The position numbers were made by a program, and so were the translations under genes. This document shows positions 1-8,151 of a stretch of 21,578 bases of DNA, piece after piece (position 1 is the stretch's first letter; each line of letters opens with the position of its first letter). Source of the DNA: Ministeria vibrans ATCC 50519 (lineage: Eukaryota; Opisthokonta; Filasterea); NCBI GenBank assembly GCA_943704425.1, contig CALSCP010000486.1, positions 111,879 to 133,456 of the forward strand, in the 5' to 3' direction. Under the pieces are notes generated by a model. That model was given only the letters and a program-made list of their open reading frames with translations. It ran no database searches and had not been told where the DNA came from.

Positions 1-4
1 GTGA

Positions 5-194
5 TCAATGGCGTGCGAGGGTACCGTGCGCTGCAGCAACTGTATGGCGGGCGGGCGGGGCGCCGTACTGGGGTGCAACGGGACGAGGAGCATAACCTTG
101 CATGGGCGTCGGGAGCATACCACGTGGGGGTGCACCGTAGCCAGCGTAAGGCTGCTGCGGCATCTGCTGTGGCTGCGGTGGCTGTTGCTGTGGC

Positions 195-227
<33 letters not shown>

Positions 228-931
228 GCTGGGGGAGCGCCAGGCTGTTGGGGTGCGGCAAATCCCGATCCTGGGACTGGTGCACCTCCATCACCTGCGG
301 CTGCGCCTTGCGGCGGCTGGCCTGGCGTTGCTGTTGGTGGCGCTGTGCGCTCCGTCTGGTCCACTTCCTTGACGCGCTTCAGGCAGTCGGAGACAGCGGT
401 ACGCGACGTCGCACTGATCAGCAGGTACAGTGGACGTTCATTGCTGCCCGCCTGAGCCAGCTGTTCGCGCACCGCGGCTGTCATGTAGCGCCCGCGCGTC
501 GTCAAAGCAGCGCCTGTCTCCTGCGAGATCTCGCTCAGCTTCTGTTTGCGCGTCAGCAGCATGCGCGCCGGCGAGTCGTTGATCTCAAACTCAGCCTCAA
601 ATTGCTGTTCATCACCCAAGGCGTGCGTATGGCAAGAGCAACACGCAGAAAAGAGAGTGTTAAAGGACGAATGAGAGACGATTGTCGAACGAAACAGTAG
701 AAAAAAAAAAAAAAAAGAAAACGTTTTTTTTCTCCTTACGTTTTGTCCAGTTTCTCTCACGTCGGGATCAGCGGCGGAATCGGGTGCGGACGCTGCTGCG
801 GCAGCCACACTAGGCGTGGCTGGCGGTGCCGGGGCCGCGATTCCCTTTGCGGCGAGCATTGCTTGGACGCGCGCAGCCGCCTCCTGCGCTGCTGTGCTGC
901 ACGGGGAGGGGGACAGAAAGAACAGCGGCAT
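5..931 (-). CDS. KHDC4: KHDC4-like KH-domain RNA-binding protein, short form
   Basis: Exons on the minus strand are 931-740 and 604-5. The 135 bp intron (739-605) has donor GTAAGG and a CAG acceptor and is in phase 0, giving 263 residues. Residues about 14-30 (Ala-rich, with VQAMLAAKG) and the single KH-like domain (about 66-146, with EFEIND, ISQETGAALTTRGRYM, RPLYL and LKRVKEV) match by recall the KHDC4/BLOM7 (KIAA0907) family, which binds RNA and acts in pre-mRNA splicing in the nucleus. The C-terminal third is low complexity: 11 consecutive Gln (191-201), then Pro/Gln-rich, with GYGAPP/QYGAPP motifs. The human protein is about 600 residues with two KH-like domains, so this one is much shorter. 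The start at 931 has a poor context, and directly downstream lies a splice-acceptor-like pyrimidine run ending in GTGCAG (acceptor at 898-897) with CTAAC upstream. The true N-terminus may therefore sit in an unseen upstream exon. The DDX46/Prp5 C-terminal KH fold is a less likely alternative. Confidence 0.75.
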
Positions 932-1104
932 TAGCGATGGGCGCGTGATCGGTTAGGTATGACGGGCAGCGCGCGAACCTCATAGTCTGAAGAAGGAAAA
1001 ATAATCTGATCAGTGATCAGGTTTCAGTTAATTGAGTTAAATCAGTGTTCGAAGGGAATGAATAGTGTCATTTTTTCATTTCTTCTTTTCTTCGTCACAA
1101 CAAG
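932..1104. promoter_or_regulatory. Divergent intergenic region between KHDC4-like and FKBP genes
   Basis: These 173 bp separate two genes transcribed in opposite directions, so they must hold both promoters or a shared one. The part at 990-1090 is AT-rich and contains a 15 bp palindrome (1006-1020). A pyrimidine-rich stretch just before the FKBP start could be 5' UTR. No clear TATA box is seen. A 5' exon of the KHDC4-like gene could also lie here. Confidence 0.5.
1006..1020. promoter_or_regulatory. 15 bp perfect palindrome, candidate factor-binding site
   Basis: CTGATCA-G-TGATCAG has two 7-nt arms that are exact reverse complements around one central base. It lies roughly midway between the divergent KHDC4-like and FKBP starts. 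Part of it (CTGATCAC on one strand) recurs at 2930-2937 in the other divergent promoter of this window. The form suggests a dimeric DNA-binding protein, but no factor is identified. Confidence 0.3.
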
Positions 1105-1560
1105 ATGAGCAGCAACATCACGAGCGACGGCGGCGTCGTCAAAACCGTCACACAGGCTGGCACCGGCAGCGAGCGACCGACGGCCGGCAAGCAGGTTTTC
1201 GTGCACTACACGGGACGCTTCTACGAAGGATCGCGCGAGGTGTTTGACAGCAGCGTGAAGCGTGGCAAGCCCTTCTCGTTCGCCCTGGGCCAAGGTACAC
1301 GCCCATAGGCTTGAGGGGGCGTCGGGAATGGCCCATAATTGGTTTGTGCGTCCGTCTCACACTCTCACTCCACACACACACACACACACACAGGATCTGT
1401 CATCCGCGGCTGGGACATTGGCGTTGCGACCATGACGGTCGGCGAGAAGGCCACCTTCGTCCTCAAGCCCGACTATGCGTACGGCAAGGCGGGCGCCGGC
1501 CGTGCCATTCCTCCTAACTCGACTTTGGAGTTTGACGTTGAACTATTGCGCTTTGAGTAA
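1105..1560 (+). CDS. FKBP12: FKBP12-type peptidyl-prolyl cis-trans isomerase
   Basis: Exons are 1105-1294 and 1394-1560. The 99 bp intron (1295-1393, GTACAC...CACAG) splits a Gly codon and yields 118 residues. The protein is a single FKBP domain, expected to catalyse cis-trans isomerisation of peptidyl-proline bonds in the cytosol and to bind FK506/rapamycin-type ligands. The pocket residues are all present when aligned by recall to human FKBP12: Y35 (HYTG), F47-D48 (FDSS), F57, V66-I67, W70 (RGWD), Y93 (DYAYG), I102 (IPP) and F110. The length is FKBP12 (108) plus about ten N-terminal residues, and no signal peptide or membrane segment is seen. The ATG has A at -3. The intron's 3' end is an uninterrupted CA microsatellite. 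The 3' end converges on the next gene with only 38 bp between stop codons. Confidence 0.95.
1371..1392 (+). repeat. (CA)11 microsatellite forming the FKBP intron 3' splice tract
   Basis: Eleven CA units run directly into G1393, so the last A of the repeat is the A of the acceptor AG. Length changes here would alter the splice acceptor context. Confidence 0.9.
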
Positions 1561-1598
1561 AGTAGTAGGACCTTTTCTTTACATTTGTCCTTCTCTCT

Positions 1599-2813
1599 TT
1601 AATGAACCCAAATTTCTTCGTCACTGACAAGCTCCCGCGCACTTCTGATCAGTGGGCCATAATCCTTGGCGTTTCCAGCGGAAAACTTCTCTGGCGTGAG
1701 CATGCGCCAGCCCCCCGGGACACGGTAGAGACATGCCATGATGACGGCTTGGTGCGTGCCGGCGCGACTGATCTCGTAGCTGTCGCATACGGGCGTCTGG
1801 CGCTCACATGTGCCGTCGTAAATGTTGATAAAGGGCCGTTTGAAAGCCGCAATGGTAGGGGCGTTCCAGGCACTGAGGGTGAAGAAGAGGCGGTCAATGT
1901 TGGGGCTGAGTTGGTTGGGAAAAATGTGAATGACGTGGGCACATCCACTTTGCGTGGGCCTGTCACCGCTGTGCATCACCGCAGTCATTTGGGTTGGATT
2001 GACACTTAAATCAAAGTCGCCGGAGCACGATTGTTGCGGCATGATGTGATTGAAGTCAATGTGTTCGACATACTGCGTGCCAGCGAACAGCAGACAGGAG
2101 CCATCGAGGTAGTCTGGTCCGTGGTCGGGATAGCACCATTCCAGGCTCAACACCACATGCTGAAGACTACGTGCCGTTGCATACACCTCGAGCACATAGA
2201 CAAGACGAACCTGGCAGCCATCCTCAATGCGATAGTCACACAGTCGCATCGAGCGGTTGCTCCGCGTCGCAAGCACAGGCGTGCCGCGAAACAAGAGTCG
2301 CTGGCGTGCGACACGCAAGCCACTCTTGGCCTCAATTTCCTTCATCAGCTCCAGCACCAAAAGCGCTCCAGTGATGCGGAACGGCAGTTTTTCGCCGTTG
2401 ACCAGGACAACCTCAATGTCGCCTTGCGCCGTCGCGTCGGTCGGATCAACCCTCAGCTCTGTCAAGTCCGCACTTTTCGGTTCAAGCCCCTGGGAAGAGT
2501 ACTTATGATCCAGCGCGCGCTGAACCCTTGCTCTCGTGGACTCGTCGACCGGCGCCTGGCACAGCGGACAGTTGTGGCTCGCCAAAAAGTGTTTGCCGAC
2601 GCACTGCGCGAAAAAAGCAAAAAAAAAGCAAAAAAAAGACACACCAACGCGAAGTACGTCAGTCTGCCGCACAGGCACAGCGGGAATCCCGCTTAACAAA
2701 CAGCTTACCGCAAGGCACCAGGACGGCGCATGCTCACATCGGCTCGAGTAAGTTTTGTCGAAAAATTCGCACGTCAACTTGGACTGCGAGCATTTCCCAC
2801 ACTGCGTCGGCAT
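1599..2813 (-). CDS. RING-like / ubiquitin-like / TerD-domain fusion protein
   Basis: Exons on the minus strand are 2813-2709 and 2603-1599. The 105 bp phase-0 intron (2708-2604, GTAAGC...GCGCAG) gives 369 residues. Three modules are visible. (1) Residues 5-50 form a RING-HC-like finger: C5-x2-C8, C26-x-H28-x4-C33-x2-C36, C47-PL-C50; the H-to-C spacing is one longer than usual, and the intron falls just before C36. (2) Residues about 98-173 form a ubiquitin-like beta-grasp, with a QRLLFRGTPV segment, CDYRIEDG and VRLVY at the equivalents of the ubiquitin core strands. It has no C-terminal Gly-Gly, so it is a built-in domain rather than a conjugated modifier. (3) Residues about 185-350 form a TerD domain, with DYLDGSCLLF, MHSGD, RLFFTLSAW and CLYRVPGGWRM. 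TerD proteins in bacteria bind calcium and belong to tellurite/stress-response loci. Predicted role: a cytosolic E3-type ubiquitin ligase with a TerD sensor or scaffold (inference). The start has A at -3. It is divergent from the RNF213-like gene. Confidence 0.85.
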   Translation of the reverse strand: MPTQCGKCSQSKLTCEFFDKTYSSRCEHAPSWCLAVSCLLSGIPAVPVRQTDVLRVGVSFFCFFFAFFAQCVGKHFLASHNCPLCQAPVDESTRARVQRALDHKYSSQGLEPKSADLTELRVDPTDATAQGDIEVVLVNGEKLPFRITGALLVLELMKEIEAKSGLRVARQRLLFRGTPVLATRSNRSMRLCDYRIEDGCQVRLVYVLEVYATARSLQHVVLSLEWCYPDHGPDYLDGSCLLFAGTQYVEHIDFNHIMPQQSCSGDFDLSVNPTQMTAVMHSGDRPTQSGCAHVIHIFPNQLSPNIDRLFFTLSAWNAPTIAAFKRPFINIYDGTCERQTPVCDSYEISRAGTHQAVIMACLYRVPGGWRMLTPEKFSAGNAKDYGPLIRSARELVSDEEIWVH

Positions 2814-3164
2814 CGTACTTCCCTCTCCTCGGATACGATGCCGCAGATCGCAAAGGAACAGATGAAGCGTAGAAGAAAAAAAAAAAGACTGCGATGAGCG
2901 ATCTGTGGAGACAGTGAAGTGTGTAAGTACTGATCACAATTATCGCTTTGAACGGTCGAAAATGTGGTTTTGATGACTAAGCATCAACTCCAAATATTTT
3001 TTATCCACGGAAGTAAAACTACTCTATTTCACATTTTTTTCTGTTGAAGAGTCGTCTGATTCTTCATTCTACTTCCCAAGCCGTGGTCTGCAGTGCACCG
3101 CGTGGCTCCGTCTCCCGTGCCCCGCCCCCGCCCCTCCTGAGCGGTCGACCCGTCCGTCGTCAAC
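2814..3164. promoter_or_regulatory. Shared 351 bp divergent intergenic region
   Basis: This segment lies between the start codons of the RING/Ubl/TerD gene (minus) and the RNF213-like gene (plus), so both promoters must be here. It holds an A-rich run (about 2874-2886), an AT-rich core (about 2935-3050) and a GC-rich strip just before the plus-strand start. An in-frame TGA at 3138 closes the reading frame upstream of the ATG at 3165. CTGATCAC at 2930-2937 is half of the palindrome seen in the other divergent promoter. On the minus strand a CCACAG after a pyrimidine run (about 2902-2910) could be a 5' UTR splice acceptor. I see no further gene. Confidence 0.6.
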
Positions 3165-3273
3165 ATGTCAGCGAAAGACCATCCCCGCGTACGTTTCGCG
3201 CCCTCCCACTCCCCTCATCATCTGCTACTATGAGAGTTATCACCATTCCTCTGTCCGCTTTGACGATGGATTC

Positions 3274-3306
<33 letters not shown>

Positions 3307-6300
3307 AGTCGGTCGTTTTGGCGCTTTGTAAAAGAAATCCATCGAATTTCGAGCTTGTCAGCGATGCTGAGGCTTGCAACGCTGCCCAATACCGATTGAG
3401 TGAAATGAAAATTGTCAGTAAAACCCTTGATCAGGCTCCGAGCGTGTCTGTTAAGAAGACTGACTCGGATTTTGAGGTAAAAAATTTCGCTGTCTTTTTT
3501 TTCCCACTCACTTTTTATTTTTATTCCCCCAACATTTTTTCTTAGGCGACACTCACTTACAATGAGGAAGTTACAAACACAGAGTGGACCAAACTGATTA
3601 AAAAGATGCAGGCGAAACTAGGCGTTGTTGCGGCGCAAGCAAAAGATAAGCTCGGGAGCGCTGTGACGGTACGCAGATTAAACGATTCCGACTCTCCCTT
3701 CGCCCCACGCTCTCTTACACTCTCCTTTACAGCTGAAATTCAATGTGAAGACCGTTTCTGAGCTCTCATCGAAGAATCAGCCTTCCCAAACGACGGTCAC
3801 GTCCACTGCGAAATCGTCCGCTTCTGCTGCGTCGACTTCAACGTCTCCTGCTGCTGCGTCGTCGTCGTCCTCCGCTGCATCCTCCTCATCAGCTGCCACC
3901 GCAGCTAACACTGCATCGACTCCAACGTCTCATGATGCTGCGTCGTCGTCGTCCTCCGCTGCATCCTCCTCGTCAGCTGCCACCGCAGCTCACACTGCAT
4001 CGACTCCAACGTCTCTTGGTGCTGCGTCGTCGTCCTCCGCTGCCGCTGCCGCAGCTCTCACTTCATCAACGTTTCGTTCAACACCTCCTGCCACATGGAA
4101 GCAGCCTCCAGCAATGGTCCCCAGCGTGCTTGACGATGGATTTATACTGTGCACGTTTCATTTTGTTCATCCTAGCGAGTGGCAGCCTCTCTCCGACAAG
4201 AATCGCGCTTTTGTTCTGGGTCTCTACGATGGCTTTCAGTTGCCCAAACCCGATTCAAACTTGAAGTACGACTTGGAGTTGTTTCCCGCTCCCAACCCCT
4301 CCAATCCAGTCCTATCAACACGTCCTGTTCGCTTACCTCTTAATGAGCGACACTCAAACACCTTCAAAGTGTGGGCTAGCAATTGCGCTCGTGGCGCTTC
4401 CTATGGACTCCTTGGTTTCAAGCAATCTTGGGAGCCGTACCTCGAGTCTCATCAAAACCGTCATATGGTCGGAGAGTGCACACATCAGTTTTGCTTTCCT
4501 GCACTGAACTACACGTCTCACTACGATCTGGTGAACCACCTCAAACGCTTCCTCTCCGCGTCTCTGTGTCACATCAGCACCGACCCAATCAACGGCTTTG
4601 ACATGATTCGCGATCTCCAGACCTGCTTCTTGCGATACCGCAACGCTTCACTCGTACAATTCTCTGCGAATCTTGTAAACTCTATCCGCGATGCAGTTCC
4701 GAGAGCAAACCTCGAGGCCAGCCTCGTCTTTGCCACCGCTGTGTGCAGCCACCTCGACAGGTCATCGATGACACAACTCTCGTCGCTGATCAGTCGCCTC
4801 TTGCGTCCCTCGGCCGACTGGACTCCCGTTGACGTGCGCTGGAAAACGGGCGCTCTTCGCTTCCTCTCAGACGCGGTCACCCGATATTCGGCGTCCATTT
4901 CTCTTACCGACATCGGCCGCCTTCTAAGGTATGTGCAATTGAAGGCAATATCTCACTTATATACGCTCTTTCCTTAGTCTCTGCGACGATTTTCAGCCAA
5001 ACATGATTGCTGCTGTTGAGTCGGAAGCGCGTCGCCGTGCAGAGCGTGCCTACCTCACCAAATCTGAGTTTCAGACCTTCCTCAACACCATTTCGCAGCG
5101 CGAGCACCTCTTCAATGTGGCCATCATTGCAGCACACGATCTTGAGACTGCTCTTCTCCTTGTTGACCATGTCAGCAAGTGTGAGCATCCCAATGAGCGG
5201 ATGGTAGAGCGCGCCTACGAGCGCCTTTTTGCCATTCTCTCCTCGCAGACGCACAACACCCACCGCGCCACCACCATGAATGATCTCATCCGCGTCGCCG
5301 AGATCTCCGCACAGAAAAACCTCCCCGACCTGTGTGTCCGCGTCATCGATCTTCTCAACCAGCGTCTGACTGCTCCAACAACGCGCGCGCACGCGCAGGT
5401 GACCGCTGAAGACGTGGTCAAGGTGCTCGGCTGCGTCAACATGAAGGTCGAAGGCACTGCCGAGAGGGTACTGAGATTGCTGACGACTTCCGTGACCCAG
5501 CTTGGCCCAAAGTCGATGTGTACCATTCTGTTTGCGCGCCGCTGCTCAGACTCGCTCGGTTGCATTCTGACGCCCACCGCGGTCGAGACACTCGTGAGCT
5601 TGTGCTTTGAAAAGTCTCCACAGACGCCCACAGACATTGTCAAGGCGCTGTGGTCGCTTGCTGAGCAAATGACACTGAGTGTGACTCGCGACGGTGGCAG
5701 TAGTATCGTCGCCGAGCTCCTCCTCACAGCCGCTGAGCGGGTCACGACTCATCTGCTTGTGACACCCTCCCCCTCTCGGTTCTCTGTCAAAAATGACCAA
5801 GCCATGCAATTTCTCGGCAGGGCAGCCGATCTGGAGCGCACCATGCCAGAGGCACTGCGTTCTCGCCAGTGCTCTCTGCTTGTCAACACTGTCGATGTGG
5901 TGCTTCGTTCCGTCATCGAGCCATTGACGGCAAAGACCAGTTCCAATCTCAATGCGACTTTCCTCGACCTGCTTCGCACCGTCTCCGGCTCCAAATCAAG
6001 TCTTGCGTCTGCGCCAGGCTCCATTGCCAAGCTTGGCAACATTGCCCGTCGTATGGTGTCCGCCGTTGCCACCGCGGCCTGCCAGGACTCGCTAATGCTT
6101 CTGCCTACAGCGCGTTCAACCATTCTCACCGCCAGTGCCAATCCGGCCAGCGCCGAGCGCGTGCGTCTCTGGCTTGAACTTGTCGAAGTGTCGTGCGCGT
6201 CCGATCATCTACCCAGTGTGCCACCTCAACTGGAACAGTTGCGTGGCATCGTCCGCGAGACCTGTGCCATGGTCGCCATGGAAAGTCCCGTCAGCGATGT

Positions 6301-8110
6301 CACAGACTGCCTTCGTCTGTGGCACGGCGAATACTTCCGCAACCTGCTCACTCGCGTCGATCCGGCCACGGAGGGACTGGTCGAGCAGGCTCGCAACCTG
6401 CTTGATGAGCAAAGCCGTCACAAGGACGACCTCGACGGATTTCTCAATCTGCTCAACCATCTTACTGATTCCCTTACCGACCTCAATGGGCTGCAAGAGG
6501 ACTTCAACAATGTCTGGGATCACCGCAACGATTCCCGCCTTTGCGATGCTCGCGGCGAGAAGTTCTGGACCACTCCGCTGTGGAGTCTACTTGAGCGTGC
6601 ACCTGATCAGCTCATCCAGGCGCGTCGTGCCGCCAAGGTGTTTCCTCTCACCCTCGTGACCTTCCTGAAGAAGCAGGTCAAGCAGTTGGCTCCCCAAGGT
6701 CTCCTTGTCTCACAGTTCACTTCCGTCGACTACGATGTGACACTCACCAAGATTGTCGAGGAGTGGCGCGAGGTCATGACGCACTTGGCCTCGGCCGACC
6801 GTCTCTGTCGCATGCCAGTGTCGCTGTTGCATTCACTCTGGCAGCTCGAAATGAACCCAGCGCCCAACACAGATATTCAAAATGCCGCTTTGCGCGCGGT
6901 TGACAATGAGATTTCTGTGCTCTCTAAATTCAACGTCTCCGTCGCTCCCCAGGCACACGCGTCCCTGTTGTCTTTTCAGAATGTGCACCTATGGCATCGG
7001 CGGGTTCAGTCGCTGCTCGGCGCTCACAGCGTCCTTGGCTTTCCCGACCGCTCCTCGGACGACCTTCGTATCGACTTTGTGTCTGGGGACGAGGATACAC
7101 TCGTGAAACTGTGCTTGGGCGCGTCCAACAAACTCTGTTCCGACGACAGTGAGCTTGGCCAAGTCCACGTTTTGGTGGGATCACTCGAACGCCAACTTGG
7201 GCATTTGCCGCTGAGCGTGTGGGACTTTTTCGAGTCGGCCTCTCGTGCCGACTCTCTCCTGGCCTTCATGGACAAGTACAAGAGCAACGAGTTGAAGAAC
7301 CTTGTTGACGGACACGAAGATGTGGACTCGCTGCGTGGAAACGCTAACACGTCAAGTTTGCGCGAGCTACTTGCCGTCGACAAGTTTATCCGACCCGTTG
7401 TGACCGCGTGCAACGCCAACGGGGATGGTTGCCGCCTTAAGAATTTTATTGAGGTTCTCTCTCGCGACGAGCGTGTTCAAAACATCTCACGTGCACTGCG
7501 CAGTGGCATTGCGAACGTGGTCGCTTTTGAGCGTCTCGCCGACACCATTGGCAACCGCACGGAGGCCACCAAGAGCATTGTGGTGGAGGCAGTGCGAAAC
7601 GGCACCGTCACCTTCAAGGCATCCGCTCGCACGCAGCTGTGCTCGGTCACCCTGGCCGTGGGCGAGAGTGGAGAGAGCTATAGCTGGGGTAAGATTGAGG
7701 ACTTGCGCACGCGTGTGCAGCTTCAAATCAATCGAGCTGCAAGCGACGCCATGGCCGAGTTTCATCTCGATGATGATGACGAGGAGGAGGGGCACCAGCG
7801 TGACCTGACCGTCACCTTTGCAACTTTCCTTGAGATTGTGCAACTCATTGAACAAGCGGGCCCAACCTTTCTGCAGCTCCACCACTCGGGACACTTTGAG
7901 CACCGATTGGACCAGCGCATCGAAACTGTGCGAGCGGATGCGAACGAGTTGCGCGAGTTTCTTGCTCGTGTTCAGCTGGAACTGCAGAGTTGGACCGAGT
8001 GTGTCGATAGTGCGCGCGCCCGTCATCCGTCTCTACTATTCTTCCACACGCGCCAACTGCTATTCCTGGACCAGAGCCTTTCAGAGACGAAAACGAGTGA
8101 GTGGGAAACA

Positions 8111-8151
<41 letters not shown>

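Noticed and set aside
1602-2009. Plus-strand open frames antisense to the RING/Ubl/TerD gene, including 2031-2696
   Set aside because: The minus strand has clear ubiquitin-like and TerD motifs through the same bases; the plus-strand translations have no recognisable features.
3044-3331. Plus-strand reading frame across the divergent promoter and first intron of the RNF213-like gene
   Set aside because: It runs through the T29 tract as poly-Phe, shows no family resemblance and overlaps the better supported first exon and intron.
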